Source of the DNA: Isoetes taiwanensis
Lineage: Eukaryota > Streptophyta > Lycopodiopsida > Isoetales > Isoetaceae
Reading direction: 5' to 3'
Assembly (NCBI GenBank): GCA_021234155.1
Contig: JAJEKV010000003.1
Span: 18,896,386 to 18,960,385 of the forward strand
Length of the DNA: 64,000 nucleotides
The notes under the pieces are model-generated. The model did not search any database, was not told the origin of the DNA, and saw only the letters and a program-made list of their open reading frames with translations. The position numbers and the translations under genes were made by a program. Positions 22,506 to 34,205 of this stretch are shown piece by piece (the stretch's first letter is position 1; every line of letters begins with the position of its first letter).

Positions 22506-23254
22506 AATATTTTAGACAATAGATTTGGTATTGGTTTAATAAATGTAGTCACACATATTCATGCCAAAAACCATTGCTATTTTGCAAACATAAATGGTAT
22601 TCAAAATTGTTAAGAAGAAAAGAAAGTTAATGCAAGCTTTTAGATAAAACATCACACTTTCACATTGTAAAAGCATGTGTGATCATAAAGTAGCTATTGT
22701 ATAATGTGCAAGTTCAACGGGCAGGGATTTGAACCCTGATATTTCCATTTGTACTTGGACATGCATATAACGAGCAAGATCAATGCTGATGTGATTTGCA
22801 CCATTCCAGGTAGCAAATTCAATTCTCGGTCTTTTAGCAAACTTTTTGCTTTTATACAAGATGTTCTTCCAAATTTTCAGAATGCAATACAAGCAACCAG
22901 ATTTTCGAACATGCAGTTCCTACTGAAAACCTGAGCAATTCAATCTGACCATAATCCTGGAGATGAAAATAAATGCTAGAAATTTGCAGCTTCATAACGA
23001 AAATAAAATTCTAATCAATTCACTCTATATTATGCTAAGAAGTTTTGCTGATCCGCCTTTTCATCATCACTTCCACATATAGCTTGGAATCAAGATGGAG
23101 GAAGAAGTGGATGTTTTTTACATGAACTTGGAGCCGTAGCTAAGCATTCATCGCCATGAATACAAAATCATGAACAACATGAAGTAAATCAAGGTTGCAA
23201 AGATGCAGATAAAAGGTGTAAATATTACACAATGGAGCTTATAACAGTGACAGA
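22506..23254. other. Spacer, no recognisable gene
   Basis: A minus-strand GGGTTCAAATCCC word near 22720-22735 resembles a tRNA T-arm/B-box, but there is no matching A-box or acceptor stem, so no tRNA is called. Confidence 0.4.
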
Positions 23255-25101
23255 TGTGACGCTCCCTGAACATATACGACGCTCGGGCGTATACATACGG
23301 GGACTTTCCCCTCCCATAGCAACCATCTCGCCATGAGCAGGGCCCTCCGTCTAACTCAGGCCATCTATGGAAAGATGCTCGAGTGAAGGACACAGAGGGG
23401 TCATTCGGCCCACGCCTTCAATGGGGCTCCTATGTCGCGGAAGCGTGAATACAAGGTTAGCATACAACATAATCATATCATAACTACCACCACGAAGGGT
23501 GGCACATCAATCCAACTGATAATAACAGAGAAGATACATTTAATACTAGAGAAAACACCCCAGACCCATGGTTCTACCCCGGCTCAGACTCCAGTAAGGA
23601 TCGACTGACGGCTAGGTCTCAAGAGATCAGCAGACCGAATCTTGGCATGGCGTTGGCTGGCATAGAACATCGGCTAAGGTTGTCCACTCCATCCGCCCCT
23701 CCTGTGCACACTTTGCAGATGAGTCGAATCATGCTATGGCATCACTATAGCCTTCCGGAGACGCAGACTCAAGGTATCACCCTTCGAGCCTAAGGGCAAA
23801 AGTATGCTGGTGGGGTACAAAAGCAGGCGTCCGGACACATGCTGACAACACTCATATAGCACCCCATATGGCAGCTTGTTTAGGGTGTTACTGGTACTAG
23901 CACATGGTAATTAGGTAATCAATAGAAATATATAATAGCTCCAATGAATGACAAGTGGAATACTATGCTAGAATAGTAGGTGTAGGGTGCTGATCTAAGT
24001 GCTGGGGTCGCGTTTTTTTGTACCCCACCAGCATACTTTTACCCCTACTCCAGGTTTCATGAAGACCTGTCCGATGAGGCAGGTCGGGGAAGCGTCCCCT
24101 TCCAGGATCACAGCGGTTCCATGGGTGAGCTAGAGAATACGTGCCGCATCAGCGACCCCCCCATCCGTACCCGACTTACTCCCCTAAATCTACACAAAGT
24201 ATAGGGTGCCCCATACGGGTCACACCCCTGCACCCAGGGAGTGTCAGACCCATACCCGGCCCTCTACGTGACCGGTTATCAGGCCTAGCCCACTGTAGGA
24301 GTCCCAGGAGCCTTGTATGTTCGTGCAAGTCCCCACCCCCACTTCACCACTGCGTCCCTTCTCTGGTGCTAAGCAATTCCATAGCATCCACGACTCGGTG
24401 GTCTCTTGTGCACAGGCCGCATTTATTGGGAACTAAGGGAACTACTAGGAGCATACTAAAAGCATAAGGCACAGAGGTCTCTACCCCCCCTTTAATCCCT
24501 GATTTACGGATGGCTAACAGAGATACTATCATAGATTCACCCATACATCCATAACAAAACATAATCCATAATTGAAATGTAATCCTAAGTACCAAAGAAG
24601 GGTTAATCTTAACAAAGATAACCAGAGAAGACTAACTGAGGCGCTATCCTAGAAGCTCAAGCTAGACTACCCACTAACCCGAGTTTCTGCTAGATCCGTT
24701 ATCATGGGGCACTTTCATCTTTCAGCAACTTGGGTGTTCAGCAACAGCTTGGGCGTCAGCAACAACTTGGGCGCTCAGCAACAACTGGGGCGCTCCACAG
24801 CTCCTCCTCCTGGCTCGACTATGGGCCAAATGGGGTAGGGATCCAACTTGATGCCGCAAGTTAGCATTCCCATGCTGGCCAATCGAGTTTGGCCAAGTGG
24901 CGCCTTCCTAATTAATCAATTAACGTAATTAAGTCAATTAGATACTATTTCCTTAATTGTAGGTAATTATCCTTTAATAATTACTAAATTAATCCCTTTT
25001 AGGTCAACCCCCTAGGTTAAAATACCCCATGGTGGCGTACCTTATTGTGTGACATGTCAGTATATTTATACGTATACCGTATAAATATGTGGAACGTCAC
25101 A
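23255..25101 (-). repeat. 3' LTR of the gypsy element (about 1847 bp)
   Basis: On the plus strand it begins TGTGACGCTCC and ends GGAACGTCACA, giving the inverted TGTGACG/CGTCACA ends expected of an LTR. On the minus strand a polypurine tract (CTGGGGGGA) directly precedes it at 25102-25110. Inside, an inverted repeat with AAAGTATGCTGGTGGGGTAC lies at about 23797-23822 and 24017-24042. The second LTR is absent, so the ends are inferred from motif alone. Confidence 0.75.
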
Positions 25102-25256
25102 TCCCCCCAGAAATAATGTTGTCCTCAGCATTAGAGTTAGTTACACAAGTGACGGTGAATGGAAGGAAACTGGAATAGAAGAAAGTGTACACAAGAAAGG
25201 AAGGTAATTCCTTATTTCCGAAGGTAATAACATTAAAGTTTAAAATATACAATAGT

Positions 25257-27180
25257 TTAAGCACCAAGGTGCATTTCAAGGTCTATCTTCATCACCCACG
25301 TAGCATCCTCAACTGGCAAGTGTTTCCACTTAACCAAATATTGCAGCATTTGAGTCCTTCTGGTCTGCTTATAGGCTCGATCAAGAAGAGCTTCAGGCAC
25401 TATCTCTAGATGCTCTTCTGTCATTTCAAGAAGGGTGGGTGTATCCAAGATCTCCTCTGGATCTGGGGTGTGTTGTTTCAGAAGACTCACGTGAAAAACC
25501 TTGTGGATCTTCAAGCGGGGTGGCAAATCCAAACGATATGCACCCGTTTCTCCAACACGCGTTCAATGATCTTGAGCGGCCCATTATCGGGTGCCAGCTT
25601 CTTGCAGTTACCAATCTTAAGCTTGGCTTGTTTAACCTTAATCTTGAGCCAAACTGATTCGCCCACCTGGAAGACTCGTGGGGTCCTGTGCTTATCCGCA
25701 ACACTCTTCTGACGACTACGTGCAGCCACTAAGTAACCACGAACTTCTTCAACCAAAGCTTGCATTTCCAAGAGGAGTTGTTGAGAAACCTCCACCTTAG
25801 AAACGGGATTATGCCATGTGTCTGGAGTAAGGCATTGATAACCATAATTTATCATGAAGGAAGACATTCTGGAAGACTCCTGTTTCATGCTGTTGTAGGC
25901 AAATTCGACCAAATAAATATAGTCAGCCCATTGTGATTGCTTACTCCACACATAACTTCGTAGCATATCCTCTATAATGCGATTGGTACGCTCTGTCTGA
26001 CCATCCATCTGAGGATGATATGCCGTACTCATAGCAAGCTTGGTTTGAATGGTGGCAAAGAAATCTTTCCAGAATGCACTTACGAATTTGGGATCCCTGT
26101 CGAAGACAATAACTCGTGGCATTCCATGCAATCTGAAGATCTCCTTTGTAAACAGCAAAGTGGTATCGAAGGCTGTATCCGTGGTACGACATGGCAAGAA
26201 ATGAGCCATTTTCGACAATTTGTCGACCACTACCATCAATGCATCATCAGGGAAAAAATTAAGGAACTTTTATATTCAAAGTGGTGAAATAGACTTGGCT
26301 AAAGTATGCCAAAAGTTGAGGTGAAAACTTCTAATGTTTAGCTAAACTTTCTAAATTTTGCCACCTGTACTTTCTTATGTTTGGCTAAACTTTTATTTTA
26401 AAATAAAAAAAATTTCTATCTTTTGACTATTTTGCACTAATTCAGGACCTAAATATTAACTGACCATAATAAATATAAAGGCTATAGGATAATTTGGCTA
26501 AAGCACACTAAAATTTGACGTAAAAGCTTCTAAGTTTTGGCTAAACTTTCCAAATTTTGGCAGTTACACTTTCTTGCGATTAGCTAAAGTCGGACGAAAT
26601 GGAGGTGGGGTGTGAAATAGACACGGCTAAAATTTTATTTTTTGTAGCCCAAAAAGGGCCATAGTTTAGCCAGTTTTTTTCCAAACAAGGCCAAAATTTC
26701 GCCATTTGGCTAAGTTTAGCCGCTAATTTTTTCCATGCATCATATCCACGGAGAGTACGTGGAAGGCCCACAATGAAATCCATGATTATTACTTCCCATT
26801 TAGCGTTGGGCACATCCAGAGGTTGCAACTCTCCTGGAATCCTTAATTGCTCAGCTTTGGTTTGTTGACACACCTGACACTGTCTAATGTACCTGGCAAT
26901 GTCCTTCTTCATGGAAGGCAAAAAATAACTGGATCGGATTTTAAAGTAGGTTTTCATGAAACCTGCATGTCCAGCTATAGGGCTGTTGTGGGTATCATGG
27001 AGAATAAGCTTACGCACTCCTGAAGTCTCAGGTACACACAACTTATCTTTGTGATATAACAAATTGCCCTCTTTCTTATACGAACGGAAAGCTTCACGCT
27101 CTTTATCTGTGCGTGCCTCCTTAGCCCAAACTATCCCACGCATCACGGAACTCTGGGTCCGTGGCCAAGGTCTGCTCTAT
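25257..27180 (-). pseudogene. Gypsy integrase and chromodomain, interrupted
   Basis: After the stop at 27181 and a frameshift near 27130, the frame shows the HHCC zinc-binding region (HDTHNSPIAGHAGFMKTYF, CQVCQQTKAEQ), then the integrase core, split at 26735 by a MITE and resumed at 26238 (MVVVDKLSKMAHFLPC, FDRDPKFVSAFW, YHPQMDGQTERTNR). It ends with the C-terminal basic region and a chromodomain (about 25400-25260; LQYLVKWKHLPVEDATW). A further frame change lies near 25530. The chromodomain is thought to steer integration to particular chromatin. Confidence 0.9.
26248..26734. mobile_element. MITE nested in the gypsy integrase
   Basis: A 487-bp non-coding insert is flanked by the 9-bp target duplication ATGCATCAT (26239-26247 and 26735-26743). 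Its ends contain the inverted words GGAAAAAATTA and TAATTTTTTCC. The integrase frame is continuous across the insert if one duplication is discounted, confirming the boundaries. Nine-base duplications are typical of Mutator-like elements. The interior repeats GCTAAACTTT words also found at the end of this window (63470-64000). Confidence 0.88.
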
Positions 27181-28485
27181 CTATTTTCCGAACTCACTGG
27201 TGAGTGTGGAAATCGCATTACAATGGGTTCGGGTTACTAAGGGATGGCGTGACAATGCATCCGCAACCACATTGTGTTTCCCAGGCTTATACATAATCTC
27301 AAAATCATACTCCTCCAGAAACTCCATCCATCTCCTTTGACGGAGGTTGAGATTCGGCTGGGTTGATAGATAACGGAGACTCTGATGATCTGTATCAAGC
27401 TGAAATCTTCTACCAAGAAGGTAGTGTCTCCATATACGCAGAGCGCGGACTACGGCCAACAACTCCTGATCATGGGTAGGGTATCGCTGTTCAGTCTCAT
27501 TCATTTTCTTTGAATCATAGGCAATAACCCTCCCCTCCTGCATTAGGACTCCACCGGTAGCAATCTTACTGGCATCCGTTGCTACTAGTTTATCCTTTTC
27601 AGGGTCTGGCAATGTGAGGACTGGTGCTGACGTTAAAGCATCCTTGAGCTTCTGAAAACTTCCTTGGACCTTTGCTTTCCAATGCTCAATCCAATCCTTC
27701 ACTTTCTCATGCTTTGTAAGATCAGTAAGAGGTGCTGCAATCTTTGCAAAATGCTTAACAAATTTCCGGTAATACCCTGCCAATCTTAAGAAACTTCGGA
27801 CCTCTGAAACATTACCTGGAATGGGCCAATCCTTCACTGCCTCTATCTTTGCTGGATCTGTAGCAATTCCCTCTGCTGAAATGACATGTCCCAAATAATC
27901 CACCTTCGGAGTGGCAAACTTGCACTTAGAGAACTTGACAAAGAGTTGGTGACGTCTTAGCTTTTGTAGGGCCAACGGAAGATGTTTCTCATGCTCCTCC
28001 AGGGTCTTACTATAGATGCGAATGTCGTCAAAGAAAATAACAACAAAGTCATCCAAGTATTGTCGGAAGACATCATTCATTAACCGCATAAAAGTTGCGG
28101 GGGCATTAGTTAATCCAAAAGGCATAACGGTAAACTCATAATGCCCATATCTAGTGCGAAAAGCAGACTTATGGATATCCTCCTCTTTAATTCTTATTTG
28201 GTGATATCCGGAGCGTAAGTCAATCTTTGAGAAGTACCTTGCCCCTTGCAACTGGTCCATAAGATCGTCTGCTCTAGGCAAAGCATAGCGATTCTTGATC
28301 GTATGCTTGTTAAGTTGCTGATAATCAATGCACATCCTGAGGGAGCCATCCTTCTTCTTAACAAAAAGGATAGGAGCGCCAAAAGTCGAAACACTAGGAC
28401 GAATGAAACCTAGGTTTAGTAACTCCTGAAGTTGCTTCTTAAGCTCTGCCAATTCAGGGGGACTCATACGGTACGGGGCCTTACT
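27181..28485 (-). pseudogene. Gypsy reverse transcriptase - RNase H segment
   Basis: An open frame of about 430 codons covers the RT fingers ([31 protein letters not shown]), the palm ([13 protein letters not shown] and the catalytic FFDD in [12 protein letters not shown]) and RNase H ([20 protein letters not shown], then [11 protein letters not shown]). It ends at a TAG at 27181 just after the RNase H, where an intact element would read on into the integrase linker. The first ten or so codons before 28510 come from the adjoining palindrome. Confidence 0.92.
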
Positions 28486-28509
28486 GGTAGGCTTAGTTGC
28501 CTCTTCTTT

Positions 28510-30010
28510 GGCCATAATCCTTTGACCTTTCGCCCTCGATCCCATTTTTTATAAGGAAGTTCTCTTTTATTCAGAAGGTTTTTGTCATTTTCTTGCGAGC
28601 TGTATTCTAGAATCCCATTGATCCGAGCCATCGGATCGAGATTCTAGAGAGGGCGAGCATGCATGTCTCGCATGCATGCATTGCATGCTTTCTCTGGTTG
28701 AGAGATCGCTATATTAGGGGGGGTTATTCATCAACATCTCATCGGCGCTTCCTCTTCTCTCTCAGGAGTACCTTATTCTCTATTCTTTGAAACCCACCCT
28801 CCCCCCCCTTAATACGCGTGACCAGCTCCTCTATTTGCATGCTTCTCAGAGGTTTTTCCTTTGTTGTCGCGTGGCACGCGTGATCAGCCTCTCCACTTTG
28901 GGAGGTTTGTTTTTTCACATTTGTTCTAGTGTTGGTGATGTGCAGGTACAGGTTGGCAAGCGACAACAGCTTCGACTTCTCCATTCGTGGGTTTTTTGGA
29001 AGCGATTTTTCAGCCTTACATTTGTACAAGTCCCTTGTCAAAGGCTTATCACTAAGGCTTTTCCTCAAAAACTCAAAAGGGCAGGGTTTTTTAATCTCGG
29101 TGATAAGCTTTCGGCAGGTACACAAACCAAACATCTATTAGCATTGTATTTTTTGGGGTCCAAGTTGTATAATTGGACATTCCCTTTATTTTTTCATCGG
29201 CAGTTTACATGTGTGCAGCTACCCACTATCTGCCATTGTACAAAATCTGTTGAGATGAATGAGAATCCTATCTATCTTCTAGCTAGGCTTTTCATTCATC
29301 TCAGCAGTTTTTCTACAATGGTATTGGGTAGCTGCACTTTAGAGGCTACCCAAAAATGAAATACATGGGGAATATCCAGTTATAACACCTGGACCCCACA
29401 TAAAATTGTGTGCTACAGATGTTGGCTAGTATACCTGCCGAGAGTTTATCGTCGGGATTAAAAAACTCTGCCCTTTTAGGTTTTCGAGGAAAAACCCTAG
29501 AAATAAAATCGCGGCAAGGGGCTTGGACAACACAAGGCTACTAAACGTTCCCACAAAAAGACCCACGCTCCACAGAGAAAACCGAAGTTGCGCATCACCC
29601 CTGAACCTGCACATCACCAACAAAAAACTAATAGAGAAAAAACCACGAAAAGCGAGGGGCTGGTCACGCATGCCACGCGACAAAAAATAACATTTATAAT
29701 AATATACACATGAAGGGAGGGCGGGTGGAAGTCAAGGGAACTGCTGAGAGAGGAGAAAACGCCGATGAGAAGTCGATGAAGAACCTGCAAGAAATAGCGA
29801 TCCCGAAACGAACCAGAGCCACAGAAAATGCATGCAATGCATACATACATGGGAGAGATGCATGCTCGCCCATTCGCGAATTCCGATCCGATGGCTCGGA
29901 TCGATGGCATTCTCGAATAAAGGCTTGCATGAAAACAGACAAAAGCTCCTGACAAAAATAGAACTTCCTTATCAAAACGGGATCGAGGTCGAAGGTTGAA
30001 AGATGGCAAA
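28510..30010. repeat. 1.5-kb imperfect palindrome (long inverted repeat)
   Basis: The left arm (about 28510-29270) and right arm (about 29280-30010) are imperfect reverse complements about a centre near 29276. Matched landmarks: GTTGGTGATGTGCAGGT at 28931-28947 against 29605-29621; GTGGCACGCGTGATCAGCC-like words near 28870 against 29660; GATCCGAGCCATCGGATCG near 28620 against 29884-29902; ATAAGGAAGTTC at 28551 against 29961-29972. The innermost part (29154-29398) pairs again (GGGGTCCA ... TGGACCCC). No protein is recognisable. If transcribed through, it would form a very long, mismatched hairpin RNA. Confidence 0.88.
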
Positions 30011-30104
30011 AAAAAGGACAAGATCGGGAAAGAACGTGTCACAACATGGAAAGAGATGCCAAATTGGCAAACCAAGCAGGGAGAAGCCCCTCCCCTGCCT
30101 GGTA

Positions 30105-30305
30105 TCAAAGAAAGAGAATTAAGGGAACTGCTGAGAGAGGAGAAAACGCCAATGAGAAGACGATGAAGAACCTGCAAGAAATAGCGATCCCCAAACGAAC
30201 CTGAGCCACAGAAAATGCATATAATGCATGCATGCATGGGAGAGATGCATGCTCGCCCATTCGAGAATTCCGATCCGATGGCTCAGATCGATGGCATTTG
30301 TTTTT
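30105..30305 (-). repeat. Partial third copy of the palindrome arm
   Basis: Bases 30105-30305 repeat, in the same orientation as the right arm, the section at about 29735-29930 (for example CGATCCGATGGCTC and AACCTGCAAGAAATAGCGATC), with about 370 bases between starts. This resembles tandem promoter-like monomers in some retroelement 5' regions. Confidence 0.7.
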
Positions 30306-32622
30306 CTTTTGCCATGAGGTTTTGCAGTTTGTACATTTGTTTATTTTGGACCATTGAAGTTTCATTGGGGTAAAGGCAAAAAAAATCCGAGACCCTTGAT
30401 CTGGCACAATGTAGGAAATATTTTGTCCATCAATGGCCCCCAATAAAAGATGAAAGCATCCCATAAACATACATTAACTAAACGATTGAATCAGATGCAA
30501 TAAGGTTTAGTATAGGTATTTGTATGCGTTGGCGTAGATTGTTGATGGTGGAAATAGGGTTTCACAGCATCAAAGTTTTTTATGCACTTTCTATTTAGGT
30601 TTCACAGCATCGTAGGTTCTTCTTACACTCTATTTAGAGGTTGGCAACACCTGGTGGGCAGGGCGAGGCCAGGATTCGAAATTGGAAATCGCCATGACAG
30701 GTAAAAATGCCCGCTTATATTTAAGGCTACCGGAAATACACGAAGTTATAGTGTAGTTTTCCAGATATCCTTAGAAAATTTTATAAAAATGACCTAAAAA
30801 AATGCCGGAATTTTTTTTTTTTTGTTATCGAAAATGTTTTAAAATGGTTGGATTTTTCGTGGTCGAACCCCCCCCAGTTTCGAACCCTGAGGCGGTCAAT
30901 ATGTTGGAGCACAGAATTCGTCGAATTTAACGAGATGCCAGGATTTTTGGATTTCAACAAAGTTGCTGCAATTGCTTTTGTTTTGGAAATAAGGTATTTG
31001 GGCTTCCATCTTGGCAGGGGGGTTTCAAATCCCAGGCAAAGATTCGTTGCATTTTTGTAGTATTGTGAAGTATGATCTGTTTGTGTTGTTAAGCAAGTCT
31101 ACAATGCAGCCGTGTACGTTTTGAATATGTGTGTTTTTGCAGTTTACATCTTGAATATGATTGTCCCTGCGGATCATCAACATCGAGCACTGCCACAACA
31201 TTCTTCAATTCTACAGAAAAGTATATGCCCTAGTTTTACATCACCTGAAGTAAGGGACGGAATGCTTAATTCAGCATCATAGGCTTTTCCAACCTGCTCT
31301 ATATAATTCAGTTTACAATAGGAACTTCGAGAACTTATATCACCAAATTGTCAATCTACTTGTTTCCGTATCTGGCGGGTCTTCTTCCTAAAAAGGACAC
31401 AACATGGCAGCAAATGCATCAAAGATGCAAGACATTGTCAATGGTGATCTTGTTTCTTCAATAGTTTCTAGTAAATGTTCCAGCTCTTATTCATCTCCCT
31501 TTCTTCCTCAATTAACATGTCTCAAATTTATGGCAATGTGGAAGTTTTGATCGTTGGTATGTGCAGAATAGGTTGCTAATGCTTTTTGGTTAGGTTATGC
31601 TTTGCTTCCAAATAGGTGCAGTGGGCATATAGTTGTACCTATTGCATCTTGGAAAGTTATGTTGCTAGAAGTGTTGATAATTTCGGCCTCTCCTTGTGCA
31701 TTTAATAGAGGATGCTACATAGTTGCAAACTGGTTAACTCTGCTACTAGTTAGTAGGTGTAGCACAATGATGTATAGATTAAAGTTCTGGATCTTGTAAT
31801 CATGCCCGATAAGATTTCTTTGCAATTATCCTTCTAGTCATGATGGAGTCAGATTTATATTCATACATCTTTCTTTCGGAAGGAAATAGCAAGAGAACTA
31901 GAAATAGCATCTGCAAAGGAGTGATTTTTGTTGTGAATGTGCAGAAGGCCAAAGTTCAGGGAAATGGGTAAAGAAGCTGTAGCTATGATGCTACATTTGA
32001 AATGTTTAAGTTGTTTGCTTGGTGATTTTGGCAGGCACATGTATGGATTGCTGCCTAACATTCAGCATGTTGCCGAAATTGGCAGGAGTGCTTCTGTTAA
32101 AGATTTTGTTCACATGTTTGGAAATGTTGCGGTTCTGCATACTCAGGCAAAGGGCCTGGTTATGGGTTGTGGCACGATCATGACCGTGGGTGATTCTACG
32201 GGATGGAATCACCAACCGTTGGGATTGCGCCATATCAGCATAACCAGGGTAAATTTATTATCACCCCAGGCAAAGGGGTTTCAAATCCCCTTCGGAACTG
32301 TTTTATGAGAAGATTGTATGTTGACTTGCATATTGACTTATTGCAAAGGTTAAAAAATTTTCTGCTGAGGTGGAAAAAGAGATTTGACCCCATCAGGGAT
32401 TTGGTGGATGGTGTAGAATGCACCACAAGGAATATGCATAAATCAATGGCCCAAAACAAGCCATAAGGCAAAACAAGCGATAAGGCATATATACTGCTTT
32501 GGCTTTAATCAAGCAGAATATCCATGTGCCATGCATATTGCTACCCTTCAAAAATAACCAAGACGGCTAGATGCTAGACAATCAAAAGAATTTTGATTGC
32601 ACTAACAAATTGTGAACATGGT
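30306..32622. other. Spacer, no recognisable gene
   Basis: Contains a two-copy 45-bp repeat with TTTCACAGCATC (30550-30645) and two short TTTCRAATCCC/TTTCGAACCC words (30880, 31020, 32280) that look like B-boxes of decayed SINEs but lack A-boxes. Open frames at 30848-31060 and 31937-32308 have no motif I recognise. Confidence 0.4.
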
Positions 32623-34205
32623 TCACACATTAACAAATGAACACGGCGTATCCTCTCCAACGCTTTCTCCATCGTCTGAAAATGGACTATCCAGCAGGGA
32701 TGGAGACCTCAAAACGAGACCTAAATAATCAGAGTAATTTGATTAATTGCATGGAGTACTAGAAAAGACAGACATTTTTAAGTCATGCACATACCTGGCG
32801 TTCGGAAAGGGCTAAACAAGAAAGCTCCTGGAGACTTCAAAGCATCAAAGCCTGAACCATCTTTGGTTGTTTTCATAACCATACAAGTTCTAGGAGGAGA
32901 AATCTGGAAACGAGGAGTTGCACAGACTTGCTTGAAGGCACTAGTTTCAGGGCCATAGCCTGATTCTTCTTTCCTTTCATGTCTAAAAGTATCTTCAGCT
33001 CCAAAGTCTGATGCTTCTTTCTTTTCATCTGTGAACCATTTGGGATACCTAGAAACAATCTCAGAAGGTGGCTCGGGAGTAGAGATGTCCAGAGAAGAGC
33101 TTTCATTCTCTTGTAAGCATGCTCTAACAAGTGAAGGGGTTGATGCAGAAGAGCTTGAACTGCCAACACTTGGTCTTCTGATACATACGGATCGAGGAGG
33201 GGACATGGTGCAGGGAGGTGTCTCATCAGGGGAGGTGCTTCCGAATTTTACTTTTCTGGTAGAAGCTGGGAAGTGCACAGGTGAGCTTGAACTGCTCATA
33301 CTTGGCCTTCTGATACATCCAGACCTAGAAGGGGACATGGTGCAAGGGGCCCCATCAGCTGCAAATCTTACCCTTCTGCTAGATATTGGCGAATGCTCAG
33401 ATGGGCTGTCAAAGGCAATTGCTTTCCTGGACTCCTTGATATCTTTAGTTGCAGGTACCAAAGGTGAGTCGCTCAATGAGCCATCATCTAAAATCAAGGA
33501 ATCAACCTGGACAATGGGGATCAAGTCATCATAATAAACATCAAGATATGGTGTTGTTGAAGGGCATTTCTTTGGTGTCTTTTTCTTCGGTGTCTTTTTC
33601 TTCTGAGTACTTCTTCCACTATTGAATGTGTTAGGTCTACTAGAAATTTGTTCAAAAAAGTCCTTCCATTCCTGGACATAAACCAAGATGATAGCACGCA
33701 TCAGCCGTCTTACATAGTATATGATATGTTGTAAATCTAACTCAGACACAATCACTAAAATACAGACCTGCATTGTTGACTCTACATTTTCCATGGCCTT
33801 TGTAAAATTGTGAATCTCTTCAATTTCCAGCTTTTCTTCCAAATTTTTTTTATAAATGCCGACCATCATGGTATCGATCTGGAAGTATGTGCACCACATA
33901 ACCTTGAATCGTAGCATTTATTTTTCTATAGTATAGCATCACTACAAGAAACCTAAAGCAAGAAAATGTAGTGCAAAAACATGATCATATCGAAAAGAGT
34001 ATAAGAAGGGACTTACTTTATCGAGGAGACGGGCTACGCTGTTGTGCACTTCATGCAAACGACTTACAGCATTTTGCCGTGGATTTTGTTTCGCAGAAAC
34101 ATCCTTCTTACATACGACGTCTCTCTGATCTGTGTTGGTTATACATTCAAGAGGTTTTCTACCCCGAGGATGGGGTGTTCCCTTGTACTGCCTTGATTTC
34201 TTCAT
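32623..34205 (-). CDS. Putative cell-cycle protein with destruction box and PP1 docking motifs
   Basis: Four exons on the minus strand: 34205-34017, 33878-33768, 33671-32795 and 32720-32623. All introns are GT-AG, phases agree, and they give 424 residues. Residues 16-24 are RKPLECITN, a perfect RxxLxxIxN APC/C destruction box. Residues about 45-110 are a likely coiled coil (NLEEKLEIEEIHNFTKAMEN). A basic KKKTPKKKTPKK patch follows at 124-135. A module is present twice (about 199-230 and 239-275), each with an RVxF-type PP1 docking motif (RVRF, KVKF) followed by CTMSP, IRRPS and a serine run. There are many SP/TP Cdk-type sites. The C-terminus is unusually motif-like: SPGAFLFSPFRTPG, then LVLRSPSLLDSPFSDD. 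I do not recognise the family. The features suggest a mitotic or chromosome-associated regulator degraded by APC/C and acting with PP1. That is inference. Confidence 0.72.

Larger units (their letters stand above)
23255..28510 (-). mobile_element. 5'-truncated Ty3/gypsy chromovirus-type retrotransposon
   Basis: On the minus strand the order is reverse transcriptase, RNase H, integrase (zinc binding, core), chromodomain, polypurine tract, 3' LTR. This is the Ty3/gypsy order, and the chromodomain marks the chromovirus branch. Gag, protease, primer-binding site and 5' LTR are missing; homology stops near 28510 where a large palindrome begins. The pol region carries a stop, a frameshift and a 487-bp MITE, so it is inactive. 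Frame details are in the sub-entries. Confidence 0.93.

Noticed and set aside
22700-22760. tRNA gene on the minus strand
   Set aside because: A T-arm-like GGGTTCAAATCCC is present, but no acceptor stem, anticodon arm or A-box can be drawn around it.
23797-24467. Protein-coding gene in the gypsy LTR (108-codon plus-strand frame)
   Set aside because: It lies entirely in the LTR, is proline-rich by composition and has no domain.
28787-30237. Open frames of about 190-207 codons in the palindrome
   Set aside because: Frames occur on both strands as mirror images of the inverted repeat, with no known domain.
30350-30470. HARBI1-type transposase fragment on the minus strand (GAIDGQNI)
   Set aside because: GAIDG is a short word, the flanking residues do not fit, and no other transposase block is nearby.
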